64,000 nucleotides of DNA, taken from positions 8,308,001-8,372,000 of the forward strand of contig OU015665.1 of assembly GCA_907165275.2 (NCBI GenBank), given 5' to 3'. Every line of letters begins with the position of its first letter. Within the stretch, counting starts at the first letter, position 1. Made by a program: the position numbers and the translations under genes. This document shows positions 44,201 to 55,229 of the stretch, in pieces. The stretch is from Zygaena filipendulae. Lineage: Eukaryota; Arthropoda; Insecta; Lepidoptera; Zygaenidae. Under the pieces are notes generated by a model that saw nothing but the letters and a program-made list of their open reading frames with translations, was not told where the DNA came from and ran no database searches.

Positions 44201-45676
44201 CTATGCATAAGTGATGAATATTTTTCCTCCCATGCAGCATTTGAACACCGAAACAGTTCATTCAAGATAAGTAGACCCCCATGCACTCTGTCTTCTTTGG
44301 TGATACCCTTCTCTCTTGTTGGCACATCTTCAAATGCAAGTATGACCTCTTCAAAGCACTGTACATACCACTGTGGTTTCGATGTTGACTGTTTGGCTGA
44401 TTCTCTCTGAGCTGTGACCACCAGTCCAGCTCTTAATGCTTTTGCAGCAGCCTCTCTGATTTGCTGTTTTGGATCTTTTAAGGCTATTAAGATTTGGTCA
44501 AAGAATCCTGATATTTGCTGATAGAAATAGGTTGGCATAGCTATAGCCAGTTCTTTTAGAAGTAGAACAGCAGAATGACGTCTGCTTTCATTTCTTTCCT
44601 CAGAAAGCCATTCAAAAGCTCTTTTAACTTCAAACTCCACATATTCAGCCCTTTTGACACCAGAAACTGTAGCAAGCCTACCAACAGTTTTGGCAGCCAG
44701 TTCCATGACACCCACATCAGAAGAAGGCAACAAGTTGCGCAAATAATTTGCAAATCTTGTGATGCGGGTCTTTGTTGTATCACAATCACCACCAATAAGA
44801 CAAACTGAAACAAAAAAATGTATCTTTTACTGAAATTTTTAATTTTTACAATATTTGACCAAATCAGTGATTTGGTAAATAATAATAATAATAATAATCC
44901 ACATCACAACACACAGATCTACTTGATCCCACAGTAAGCTATTATTAGCTTGTGTCGTGGAAACCAAGCAAACGTGGTATATACTACATAGAATTAGTTA
45001 TATATTGTACTATAGATATATAAACACACCCAGACTGGAAAATGGAACCCTGTGTTCATCACACAAAGTCCACCCCCACCGGGAATCGAACCCGGAACCC
45101 CTTGTTAGCGGGCAGTCATGGTGACCATTGCGCCAATATGTAAATAATAATAATAATCTTTATTTGGTTTAGGCTTGCAATGTGACTTATATTACATTAT
45201 GATATCCTAAATACATACATCTAACATTTACTAAATATTATAAAAAGAATTAGTAATACACATCACTAGTTCAGTTGAATCTTAGGTACACACATATTAT
45301 TGTTTACCCATATTACTAGTAGTATGAGAGTTACTACTAATTACTGCATAGACTGTGCTATAACATAGATTTTCTTGTGTAAAAATTTCAAGACTAACTT
45401 GGTTTTAAAATAAAATTAAGGGTGTAGGTACCTACAAAATAAATAAATATACATACCTATGGCCAGCACTCCACCTTTCTTCTCATGAGCGTCGTTGCTC
45501 GAGACCATCTCAAAGATTTGGTGGTTAAATTCATCCAGGAAATGGGTGAGCTCTTCTTGCGGCACTTCGCGCAACTCTGTTTTAGCATAGTGGTACAGTT
45601 CGCGAGCCGTCTTTATTTGCAAGTCAACATTTCGGGATTTTAATCCCGCCACAAACTGAGCTACTTGATTAGACAT
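32278..45676 (-). CDS. Tor: Serine/threonine kinase Target of rapamycin, conserved paralog (Tor copy B)
   Basis: Second complete Tor gene, transcribed toward copy A. Exons: 45676-45457, 44804-44007, 43907-41326, 40900-40728, 39388-39094, 38531-36639, 36481-36266, 35991-35626, 33652-33338 and 32763-32278. They total 7344 bases, 2447 residues. All introns are GT-AG. Start [16 protein letters not shown] parallels copy A. Layout is HEAT repeats, FAT, FRB with the family's [18 protein letters not shown] and [11 protein letters not shown] (W1999), then the kinase with K2085, GDRHPSN (D2236) and DFG (D2255), and a FATC tail ending [15 protein letters not shown]. It keeps [14 protein letters not shown] in the LST8-binding region, as most animal TORs do. 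Its exon 6 joins what copy A splits into exons 6 and 7. Ten consecutive Gly-Ala pairs (2341-2360) sit between the kinase core and FATC. This is the copy most likely to do the canonical job. Confidence 0.96.
32542..32601 (-). repeat. (Gly-Ala)10 minisatellite in Tor copy B last exon
   Basis: Ten 6-base units (GGCGCG or GGAGCG on the coding strand) encode residues 2341-2360. The unit order is three GGC, four GGA, three GGC, a symmetrical pattern typical of slippage. Copy A has an unrelated Ser-rich linker here. In mammalian mTOR this position is the flexible regulatory linker before FATC. Confidence 0.9.
32940..32953 (+). repeat. Homopolymer C run in Tor copy B intron
   Basis: A run of about 13 C followed by ACACACACA lies in the last intron of Tor copy B. 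Simple-sequence tract and possible length-polymorphic site. Confidence 0.7.
34098..35478. repeat. Mirrored array of CTCGAGCGCGTCAGAT motifs
   Basis: Forward copies of (A/T)CTCGAGCGCGTCAGAT start near 34098, 34232 and 34370. Reverse copies (ATCTGACGCGCTCGAGTA) lie near 35050, 35188 and 35318, with a partial one near 35465. Spacing is about 130-147 bases on each side, so two short tandem arrays face each other across about 650 bases of AT-rich sequence inside the Tor copy B intron between exons 8 and 9. Repeat class not identified. Confidence 0.7.
36083..36225 (-). mobile_element. Helitron-like fragment in Tor copy B intron
   Basis: GGTTCCCGCGGGAATTTCGG, then ATGATCGGTTGAGTGGTGAA, matches diverged family members near 20300 and 30240. 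The CTAG end is not preserved. Confidence 0.45.
38690..38842 (+). mobile_element. Helitron-like element in Tor copy B intron
   Basis: ATCTACTGAACCGATTTTGA, AAATTCCCACGGGAACTCC and the terminal hairpin CGGCGGGTAAAACCGCGGGG are the family body and 3' end. The terminus reads AAGGTTAGT rather than CAGCTAGT. Confidence 0.55.
40268..40410 (+). mobile_element. Non-LTR-type 3' tail repeat, copy 2
   Basis: GTCCACTCAAAGGTTGCCTG, GGGAGAGATCACTTTAAGCG and GGTGTACAATAAAGTGTTG, then a TCTATCTATCTA tail, match in reverse the copies at 20677-20832 and 49412-49562. It lies in the intron between exons 4 and 5 of Tor copy B. Confidence 0.65.
40470..40640 (+). mobile_element. Helitron-like fragment in Tor copy B intron
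   Basis: GAGTTAACGACTCAACCGAT, TTTTTATCCCGGAATTTTCG and CTGAAACTCCGAAATTACCG are the diverged family body. The terminal hairpin and CTAG are missing. Confidence 0.45.
44881..45135 (-). mobile_element. tRNA-derived SINE, copy 2
   Basis: Same family and strand as 20040-20254, including GGGTTCGATTCCCGGTGGGG on the minus strand. The head is truncated. A TAAATAATAATAATAATAAT-like sequence appears on both sides and may be the target duplication. It lies in the first intron of Tor copy B. Confidence 0.75.
45138..45300. repeat. AT-rich dispersed repeat fragment
   Basis: TAATCTTTATTTGGTTTAGG, then CTTGCAATGTGACTTATATT, directly follows the SINE. The ATCTTTATT start is typical of retrotransposon-tail sequence on the reverse strand. 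Class not identified. Confidence 0.35.
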
Positions 45677-46376
45677 ATTATTCTGTTAATCTGCTAATCC
45701 AAAACATTCGATTTTACACTAACAATCTTACCGCAAGTTTGTTTTCATCAATCCATAAACAATTAAACAATCACCAATTGAGGAAAAGTCAAAATATTCT
45801 CGTTTATTTAGACTTCAAAGACTACCACAGTGCTGGCTGTAAGCATCCTATAATTATAGTTACTAGTATTATTTATTTTTTTTGCTAATTTCAGCTGTTC
45901 AGTAAAAATAAAATGATTTTAATTTTTAAACGCAGGTACACACCACCAGAGAGAAGGTAATCACTACGTTTTAAGAGACGGGACTTCCTTACTTGGTTTT
46001 GGAATCCATTTAGCAGACCCAGCAATACCAACACAATGAAAATTTAAATGTCAAAATACTTCATAACTCATGGGTACCAACATTAACGAGAACAATAGGG
46101 ATGGCCACATGTAGTTCCTGATTAAATCGATATCGATAAATTATCATTAGAGCATCGTGGGCTTCATACCAGGTGAATTAAATCTACAACGGGGGAAAAC
46201 ATTTGTCGTAAAATTGAAACAATAAATTATTATTTTTATTTATTTATTATTATTCCAATATTTTAGTTTGTCATGATGATGATTGTTATTAGATAGATAG
46301 ATATTTATTTTCTCTTTAAAAATTACATTTACATTTTATGTCAAAATTAAATAACCTATTTGGGAGAGTAAATGAT
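45677..46376. promoter_or_regulatory. Tor copy B upstream region and 3' flank of the small gene
   Basis: The Tor copy B start (45676) and the stop of the small minus-strand gene (46377) are 700 bases apart, so this interval must hold the Tor copy B promoter and 5' UTR. No TATA or CCAAT box stands out. No other gene seen. Confidence 0.4.
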
Positions 46377-46568
46377 TTACTTCGCAGTGCCTCCTTGTTG
46401 AGCCTTGTTTAAATTATCGGTAGAAATATCCTCCGAAAGCGAAAAACTTTCGTTTATCTTCCGACATTCATTCCTTACATCTCCACAGACATATTTTATA
46501 TCGTGAAGTTTTTCGATTGGAATGTAAGCTAAGTCATCATTTCCAATATTTTTACCCATTGTCGACAT
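46377..46568 (-). CDS. Small protein of unknown function (63 residues)
   Basis: The ORF starts MSTMGKNIGNDDLAYIPIEK and ends NLNKAQQGGTAK. I do not recognise the family. The protein is hydrophilic with no signal peptide or membrane segment, and its middle (LHDIKYVCGDVRNECRKINE) looks helical. The ATG lies immediately after a good acceptor (TTTTAATTTCAG), so the mRNA has an upstream 5' UTR exon, probably the one ending at 46938 with donor GTAAGT. A second in-frame Met is at position 4. The splice signals favour a real gene over a chance ORF. Confidence 0.6.
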   Translation of the reverse strand: MSTMGKNIGNDDLAYIPIEKLHDIKYVCGDVRNECRKINESFSLSEDISTDNLNKAQQGGTAK

Positions 46569-48600
46569 CTGAAATTAAAATATCTATCAATCATGAAAGT
46601 ACACTTAGAAACAAGATAGAGTATAATATAGTTCTTTATACAGAAGACGAGGTTCACTTTATTACAATACGATCATAATACTTAATGAAAACTGCAGTAA
46701 GTAATGAAAAAAGTATACGCAGCAGCAGCTATACAAAAATATTTCAAAATATTCACTATAACAGCATCATTCATTAAAGTTTATCGACTCACTTTATCGA
46801 TAGTGAAGATTTACATCACTATGGTTTACAAACATGCAAATATTTTTTCTCATTTCAAAAAGATAGTGTATTATTTTAGTCTTGCTGATAGCTGAAGAGA
46901 ACAAAATACTTTATTACTTTACTCAAGCTGTACTTACCGGTCTTCATCTATAGGAAATTTCGTGATAAATTTCCTTTTATTTAAATTTTGTCGACTCTAT
47001 CTTTTTCTACAAATTACATACGTACTACACCGTCTAATCGGTGCTATTTCACTACCCAATCACAAGAAAATAGTTTTTAATAGTCACACTGCACTTTTCA
47101 AAGCGTAAATCACACAAAATTTTTAAAAATCACACAATTATTTTCCCAAATAACAACATGCGTCGCCATGACAAACAGATGACAGATTGTAAGAAAGATT
47201 CAGAGACAAAAGACTGAAATAGTATGTGAGGCCATCTTTGATGCCATGGAAAAAAAAAATTAAAAAAAAAATGAGTGCTAAACACGAACAAAATTTAATT
47301 TGTTCCTAGTTGCGTTAGACTGCACACCACAAAGTTTCTTCTTGTGGCACAAACTATAGAGTTTTTTTTTTTGTGAAGTTTACCCCTCTCGGGGAAGGCA
47401 GAAGGAAACTTAGTCCATATAGCCAATTCATTAATATTTTTCTTCTTCTGATCTGAAGTTATTTTAGTACATCGAAATGCATTGGTGAGACGCATTTCGA
47501 TGCTTTACCGGAACTTTTGGCAGCAAATCTTAAAAAATCGATTTTTTATAAAAAATCGATTTTTTTATAAATAAAATCTGCATGCTTTAATAAAACTCTG
47601 AGATTAATTTTAACAATTTATGAAAATAAAAATCAAATAAAATTTTAAATATGAATACAAACTTTTTAAAAGCTTCAATTGACTAAAATATAAAATTATT
47701 CTGATCATTAAATCCTAACCTGATTATAAATAGGCCGTGTCCAGGGTTCCTCCGAAGTAAATAATCCCTTTCCAATAAAAAAAGAATTTCCAAATTGGTT
47801 TACAAATAACGCAGTTATAAAGTAAAAAAAAAACACAGGGATGTGACATTGTACATAAAAATCGATTTTTAACTGTTTAACCTCCACGTTTTTGTAGCCT
47901 AAATTTACCCCGGCTAGCGCCACACGCTTTAGGCATGATTTTTCTGTCGGGAATATTATTAATATCAATAAATAATTCAATCTTTATTTTAAAAGTCAGT
48001 GCAGTGTTTTGTTCGTGTATACCGCTAATCGAGAATATTCTGAAATGTTTGAAAATTATCTGGAATATTCCGAAACGTTATAAAACCGTCTTGAAGATTC
48101 TGGAAAGTTCAAGCTGTAGTTCAGGAAATAAGGAGATAAGACAGTTTGTAACTAAAATAATTGACTATTATAGGTACTAACTGTTCCCTGTGGTTTCACC
48201 CGCGTTAATTTCGGAGATCCCACGCGAATTCTGGGATAAAAAACCCAAAATTGTTTTCTGTAACCCTTATAAAGTATAGTATGCAAATTCACCCACATTA
48301 ATTTCGGACTTCCCATGGGAATTCCGGGTTAAAAAGCGATTGAACGATTATAAAAAAAAAACAATTAGTAATCGATTATTCTTAAAAAAAAATCATTTAT
48401 TAAAATCGATTTTAATAATCGATTATTTTTACATCCCTACTTCTCTGATCTCTCTCTCTCTCGCTCTAGTTAATTTATGGTCCTACGTGCTGTTGCTTTG
48501 CTGTTGGTGGCCGTAGTCGAAAATTTGTTTTAAAATATTAAATGAAGGTGCTTTAAGCATTGATTATATGCGAAATCTGTAGGTTATAAATTGTTAAATA
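46569..48600. promoter_or_regulatory. Divergent region between the small gene and ARPC2
   Basis: Holds the small gene's likely 5' UTR exon (ending at 46938 on the minus strand) and the promoters of two genes that point apart. AT-rich ATCGATTTTT palindromes cluster at 47530-47570 and 48350-48430, and a Helitron-like remnant lies at 48183-48330. No coding exon identified. Confidence 0.45.
48183..48330 (-). mobile_element. Helitron-like fragments, reverse
   Basis: CTGTGGTTTCACCCGCGTTA, then ATTTCGGAGATCCCACGCGA, and a second ATTTCGGACTTCCCATGGGA about 100 bases later are diverged family bodies upstream of ARPC2. Confidence 0.5.
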
Positions 48601-51600
48601 ATGATCTTACTCGAGATCAATAATAGAATTATTGAAGAAACATTAGCTGTAAAATACAGAAATGCACTGGCGCGGTGAGTACGTTACGCTTAGAAAGTAC
48701 ACTGTTTTTTATGACTACATTAGATTCTGTATACTAATTACGTTGCATTAGTTATAAACCGTGTTAGGTTTATAAGTGTAAAAGATTTCTTTAACTGAAC
48801 AACATTATAACCCCCCCAATGGTAATCCAGTAAACGTCAAATAATCTTTGGGTGGGCCCACGTTGGCCATAGCATTCCGTCGGTGATCGACAATATTGTT
48901 GGAAATTGTGCACAAACCGTCACACCTTAAATTTATTTTCAATTATGTCATGAATGAGTTAATGACGCGATGGCCGATGTCGCCGATATCGGCGTGTATG
49001 AGTCACGTCATGGGTAGCCACTTGCGGTGTCTGCGGAAATACTCGTAAGAAGGGTGTCGATTATCAGTGTCGTCAACATCGCATGTTGTGCTCTTAAGGT
49101 GCTAGTTTGCAACCTATGTGAGTTACAATCAAATAAAAAAAAATAGTAAATATATTTTAGAGAAAGACTTTTGTTCATAGCTCCCACTAAGCTGGTATTA
49201 AACACTAAAAACTATTCACTGTTTAAATTGATTTTCAGTTTAAAACCAGAATCTATAGACGTGCAAGTTGCAGACTTTGATGGTGTTCTCTTTCATATAT
49301 CAAATGTCAATGGAGACAAAACCAAAGTTAGGGTAAGTATTAAAGTATCTGTGATAGTGTAAAAACAACCCGGGTGGTATCAAAACATTAAAAGTTGTTC
49401 TTGTTAGATAGATAGATAGATAACTCTTTATTGTACACCAAATAAGAAAGGTTTTACAAATTTTCTTAAATTTAACAGGATTACAAAAAGTGGCTTTATC
49501 GCTTAAAGCGGTCTCTCCCAGGCAACCTTTCAGTGGACAGATTTATAGAAGAGAGGAAATTAGATAGGTATATTCTTATTGGTCTGGTTGACCAATAAGA
49601 ATATTTATATTTTTACTAACCTGATTTCAGACTCTAAATCCTTTTTTTTAGTTACTGTACCAGAATAAATCGTTTTAGTTTGTAGCAAGATAAAAGTTGA
49701 TTAACTATATGAGTAATTTTTTTTAACCAATTTAATTAATGATAATAAACATTTCTTTAGGTTAGTATATCATTGAAGTTCTATAAGCAGTTAGAAGAGC
49801 ATGGTGCTGATGAACTGCTCAAAAGAATCTATGGACCCCTTCTCATTGAAGCAGAGTCTGGTAAGAAACTATTATTAGGTATAGCTGCTCTCACAGTTTC
49901 ACCTACAGTAATTTCAGATCTCCTGTGAGAATTCCGGAATAAAAAGTACCGTATGTCCATCTCTGTTTCCTTAACAACATGTGTGCAACATTTAATGATG
50001 GTGGATGGTGATTGGTTAAGTCGTTTTAAGTTATGGTATGCCCTAGGGAAATAGGTATTCATTTTTATATAAGTATAGACTAGCTATGCCTTGCGGTTTC
50101 ACCTTCATGACTTTCAGAATTCCCACAGGAACTCCAAAGTAGCCTAATTTACTTAAGTTAGTTAGTCCCACTGTTGCAGATGTGCACCCATGTGAGTTTC
50201 AGAATACCTGCAGGAACTCTAAACTTCTTACATAAGAACAAACACAAAAAAGAGAATTAGCTAAATTGGCCAGCCGTTCACGCGTGATGCTGTGTCCAGG
50301 GGAAATAGAAATTAATTTTTATATACATAAATAGATTTATTATATTATTAATAAAATATGATCCCCACGGTGTCACTCGTCACTCGTGATAAGTTCTTAG
50401 TTCCCGCAGGAGTCAAATTAAGTAACACTTGATTTTTTGACTTGATGACTTGATAATGATACATTTGTACATGATTTGTAGAAACTCCAATCATGCTTCA
50501 GGTGATTTCAATAAGTGATTCAATGAAAACAAGTAATAAACTTGCAGCACTAACAATAAGGTTTTATGTGTTATATTGTTAATCAGACCACATTAAGGAA
50601 AATGAATAGTTTTCCTGAAACTTATTGTTGCTTGGATTTTTCATTTATTTTATCTATACAAATACATACATAATAATAAAATGAATAATAAACACTTAAG
50701 ATTTGGAACTACATTACAAAGTGTATGTTAGTGGGTAGTTGGTATGTTTGGTACTTTTTGTAGGTCCATTTACTGGGCTACATTGTGGTTACTATAAGAT
50801 CCTTAATTTCATGATTGTTAAAATAGCATCCATCATCGTATTATGAAAACCTTCTTTTTCTTTTAATATATAATATGACTATAAGTGTTTTTGTTATTGA
50901 AATTTTTAATATCTAAGATTGTTTACTGTATGACATAAAGTCTAGTCAGTGCAAGCTTGCACAACATGCATAAAATCAATTTTTGATGATTTCAATAAAT
51001 TATCCACTTTCCACTATGTACTAGCTATTAATAAATCTAATTACAATATAACCATATACTTGCCAATCAACATAAATTAGTGTAAATTGGTATTTAACTA
51101 ATTAAGGTAAACTTGTTAAATTCCAATTAACATTTAATTAAATGAACGTCTCTGATTGCGGCAGTTTCGTTTTCAGAATCTTAACTTAAAATTGAGTAAT
51201 CATGAAAACGACTGAGTGCGCGGCGTATGTAGACAAGCAGACAGATGAACATAGCGACATTGTTTTAAATTATTTAAAGTATTAATTTCATTTTAACAAT
51301 AATTGATAAAACCTTTGCACATCGATAAGCTATAAGATAAAAACATTTTATCAGTACTTATTTTGGAACTTGTATAAATACATACCTATAGTTGCTGTAG
51401 CCATTTCTATCTATCTAGATGCTAGATACCTACTATAAAATAAAATTTGCGCAACTCTGTCTGTAATAAAAATTTTCACTGATAACACTGAATCGTGATT
51501 TTGATGTGGAATAGGGTAAAGATAATTAGAAACTCTGCAAAGGAGATAAAAGGATATTTTTAGAGACATTTACGGAAATGTCGAAATTCACATGTTTGGA

Positions 51601-54600
51601 AAATTTGACCCAGAATTGGAAAATCTCCGATATTACCGCGGGTGAAACCGCAGCAAACAGCTAGTACTAAGATACACCATGTTTGCTTGGTTTCCATGTT
51701 TCCATGACACAAGCTTAAAGTTAAACGCATGCTGTGAAGTGTTACAAATAATATAAATTATTATTATACCATCGCTAGGCTATAACGTGTCAGTGTTGCT
51801 CGATTTGGAGAACATCCCTGACGACTGGGAGGACGTGGTGAAGAAGGTCGGGCTGCTGAAGAGGAACTGCTTCGCGTCCGTGTTCGAGCGCTATTTCCGG
51901 CTGCAGGAGGACGGCGACGTCGGACACAAGCGTGCCGTTATCAACTACAGGCAGGATGAGACATTGTAAGCTATTGTTAATTTATGACTAATGACTAATG
52001 AGCAATTTATTATTATTATAATAATACTTAATTTACTTATTTGTTTTTGTTTACGTAAGACTACAATACAATGGGTAATCAGCAAAATTTGTGCAGAATT
52101 TTGTAATGAGAGCTACATACAGCACACATTTTTACATTCCAGCTTATTTACGAAAAAGTAATAATGTGATATTTAAGCACGCATACTAAAGATTACTAAA
52201 CTTAAGTGTTTGTAGATAATACATGGAATTAATGGGCATAGAAAGGCATTTAGCGCAGCCAGAGTCACGGAACTGAAAGTGTGGTTGTACAACTAGAGAT
52301 CATGTGACTCCAGATCACGTCTTTTGGCGCGTACGTAATTACCCGCCGTTCCACGTGTGCTCGTCGATTATTTTTGGGCAATATCAAACGGAATTTAGAA
52401 TGAAACTAACACTCTGCATAAGGTTTTTACCTGTACATAGTATAAAATGAAGTCGCTTCCGCTGTCTGTTCGCGCATAACTCAAAAACTACTGAACGGAT
52501 TATCATGCGGATTTCGACAATAGATAAGAGTGATTAATGAGGAAGGTTTATATCTATAGTTTATCCTGGAATTCCTGTGGTAACTCCGAAATTACCGCGT
52601 ATGAAACCGCAGGGGACAGCTAGTATGCGTATGATATCATTGATATCTCTATGGTGTACTAGATATGTGGAGGCGCAGGAGGACCGCGTGACGGTGGTGT
52701 TCTCGACGGTGTTCCGGCACGAGGACGACGTCGTCATCGGCAAGGTGTTCATGCAGGAGCTCAAGGAGGGCCGGAGGGCGTCGCACACCGCGCCGCAGGT
52801 ACACGCCGCGCCTGCTCCGAGCCCTGTGCCCTTAAGGGCGGCGCCACAGTCTCACGAAATCACACACCGCTGTCAGTGGCGCGAGCTGTGGCCAACTTCT
52901 TATGTTGTCTACCATTTGTTCCGCTGCCGCCGCCGCCGCCGCCGCCAAGACTCTGGCCAAGGGGTGCCAGGTTGACAATCTATAAGTTCCTTAGTTTTCT
53001 ATAGCGATAACGGTTATAGATCGTCAACTTGACTAAAGGGGCTGATTCACTACGACTAGGGCTGCCGTCATCTGAATTGCCAACGCCCCGTCGGACCATA
53101 GCTTTAAAAACCCTAAAAATGACACTATAGGGTGAAATTGAGTTATTTGCCTAAAAGTTTCGTAAAAAACTGGTTTTTTTTTTCATTTATAACTAAAAAG
53201 TTATGTCAAATTAAATAAATAAGTATATAACCCGAGCATGTTTGACGGCACAATGTATGTGTCATGTATTTTTCCTCAAGAGCAACTCCTCACGACAACA
53301 ATTATGAGATTATAACATTAGTACTATGTCACAGACTATGATAGAGTAAGCAAGCATAAAACTTTCCACTCCTACAGTCGATGATGACCACAGGCTAATG
53401 TACATTTTAGAACTTTCTAACCTATTTATTTAGCCACCCACTTATTTAGTTCATCCCCTTTTCGCGCACAGGTCCTGTTTTCGCACAGAGAACCACCATT
53501 AGAGCTGGCCGACACTGACGCTAAAGTTGGCGAGAACATCAGTTACGTCACGTTTGGTAAGATGTGTAATTTTATAATCTCGCGGAAAGCAGTCATCATA
53601 GTTACTGATAACATTATCAAAATGACCTTAAAGCAGCATTGCAAAGCTTATTTTTGTATAAGTACCTAGATAGGCATAGATTTTTTTTTAAGTTCGTTTT
53701 CATGCAGTTTACAATGAACGAAAGTTTAGGTAAAAAATGGCTATACTATGCTATGTTAAGTGAATTCGGTAGGGAAACCCCGAAACAAATTTCGAGAAAA
53801 CTGATGAATGATGTTTGCAAAAGAAGCAGAAAAATTACTTTTTTTTATTTAATAGTTTCTCTACTACTTATGTGAGTGTCATGGTTTATATTGTAACCGA
53901 AAACCGCGGGAACTCCGTAATGGACGCCGATAAGCAATAACATGATAACCCACAAAACTAAGTTAATGATACAGAACGCTTTATTGAGAGCTATAGAACG
54001 TTTTTTAATTATGTGTTTACCTTATTACATTGTTTAAATACCAACAAAATGTTGAACATAAAAAAATGTTGACCACAAAATGACGCTATAATTTAAAAAC
54101 ACGATTCACCCAAAATATCTACGGTGTGGGTTAAACACACTATCGCTTATCTATGTCCGTACAATGACACTCTACGTCACCCGTCACCCGTAACCCGTCA
54201 CCTGTCCCCCGGCAGTGCTGTTCCCGCGGCACACGTGCGCGGCGGCGCGCGGCAACACCATCGACCTGCTGCACATGTTCCGCGACTACCTCCACTACCA
54301 CATCAAGTGCTCCAAGGTGTACGTGCACTCGCGCATGCGCGCCAAGGCCGGCGAGCTGCTCAAGGTGCTCAACCGCGCGCGCCCGCAGCCCGCCGCGCGC
54401 CCCGCCGAGCGGAAGACCATCACGTCAGTATACTTACACTTCACTACACACTCCACCTATGACTCCATAGTAAACAGTACAGTATTCTAATCGTAATATA
54501 ACTAGCTTGCCCCCGCGGTTTCACCCGCGGCAATTTCGGAGTTTCCGCGGGAATTCCAAGATAAACTATAGATATAAACCTTCCTCATGAATCACTTATA

Positions 54601-55229
54601 AGTTTGAAAATCCGTTCAGTAGAATTTTGAGTTTATCGCGACAGACAGCGGAAGCTACTTCATTTACTATGTAAAGAAGAAGCTACACTCCGCCTGCCAC
54701 CAATTTCATGCCTCCTCATACCGCGAAAGTTTCTTGGTAAATTCCGAGGAAAGTCATTGTCATATGTTGACAACATGTGACAATTATTCACTGACACCTG
54801 ACAGTTATTGTCAGCTCGCTGTCAACCTTACGATACGCACACGCGCACAACACGTATACACGTGTACAAGTCGGCCGTCTTTACTTGTGAGAATGTACCT
54901 ACTTGAATCGGTTCATTTGCACGAAGTGTCACCGGACTGCTCTATTATAGTCTATACTCCGAAACTACTGAACGGATTTTGATAAAATTTTGTAACCATT
55001 AAAATATATCAATAAAATTTTCTTGTATCTTACATGCATCCGACAAAAATTACTATGCGCGTCTCTTATCCAATATTTCATGTAATATGTACGGTCCCAT
55101 ATAACAACCAAAGCGACAGGATGTCTTATCAGACATTTCTTATAATACACAAGACTTGCAATGTGCAAAAGTCCTTACGGTTTGTGTTGTGTCTGTTCCA
55201 GAGGAAGAACGTTTATAAGGCGAGACTGA
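48601..55229 (+). CDS. Arpc2: Actin-related protein 2/3 complex subunit 2 (ARPC2, p34-Arc)
   Basis: Structural subunit of the Arp2/3 complex that contacts the mother actin filament when branches are nucleated. Exons: 48601-48674, 49239-49332, 49761-49860, 51779-51965, 52663-52798, 53472-53556, 54216-54423 and 55202-55229. They total 912 bases, 303 residues (human protein 300). The start [19 protein letters not shown] is the canonical N-terminus. Highly conserved blocks follow: [53 protein letters not shown] and [20 protein letters not shown]. The last exon adds only a short tail (GRTFIRRD). All splice sites are GT-AG and phases agree. The identification is firm. Confidence 0.96.
49412..49562 (-). 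mobile_element. Non-LTR-type 3' tail repeat, copy 3
   Basis: A GATAGATAGATAGATA run, then CTCTTTATTGTACACCAAAT, GCTTAAAGCGGTCTCTCCCA and GTGGACAGATTTATAGAAGA, is the family of 20677-20832. It lies in ARPC2 intron 2. Confidence 0.65.
49885..50110 (-). mobile_element. Helitron-like fragments in ARPC2 intron 3
   Basis: ACAGTTTCACCTACAGTAAT, then TTCAGATCTCCTGTGAGAAT, and GACTAGCTATGCCTTGCGGT with TTTCACC near 50080 are old, diverged reverse copies of the family. Confidence 0.4.
51430..51664 (+). mobile_element. Helitron-like element in ARPC2 intron 3
   Basis: The 3' end TTACCGCGGGTGAAACCGC, CAAACAG and CTAG is clear. The start near 51430 is approximate. It is followed by a SINE-like fragment (GTTTGCTTGGTTTCC, ACACAAGCTTA) and lies about 115 bases before the exon 4 acceptor. 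Confidence 0.55.
52437..52623 (+). mobile_element. Helitron-like element abutting an ARPC2 acceptor
   Basis: TTCCGCTGTCTGTTCGCGCA, then AACTACTGAACGGATTATCA, ends in TACCGCGTATGAAACCGCAG and ACAGCTAG. The CTAG end is 39 bases before the first base of exon 5, so the branch point and acceptor occupy what is left of the original intron. Confidence 0.7.
53920..54160 (-). mobile_element. MITE with ATGGACG...CGTCCAT inverted ends, copy 2
   Basis: Inverted relative to 22813-23052: GATAAGCAATAACATGATAA then CCCACA at the left, TGTGGGTTAAACACACTATC then GCTTATCTATGTCC at the right. It lies in ARPC2 intron 6 and ends about 55 bases before the exon 7 acceptor. Confidence 0.72.
54502..54670 (-). mobile_element. 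Helitron-like element in ARPC2 intron 7
   Basis: Starts CTAGCTTGCCCCCGCGGTTT then CACCCGCGG (the 3' end read in reverse) and continues TTTCGGAGTTTCCGCGGGAA. The far end is near ATCGCGACAGACAGCGGAAG. Confidence 0.62.
54777..54945 (+). repeat. Dispersed repeat, copy 2
   Basis: Matches 1966-2115: TTATTCACTGACACCTGACA, GTCAGCTCGCTGTCAACCTT and ATTTGCACGAAGTGTCACCG. It lies in ARPC2 intron 7. Confidence 0.6.
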
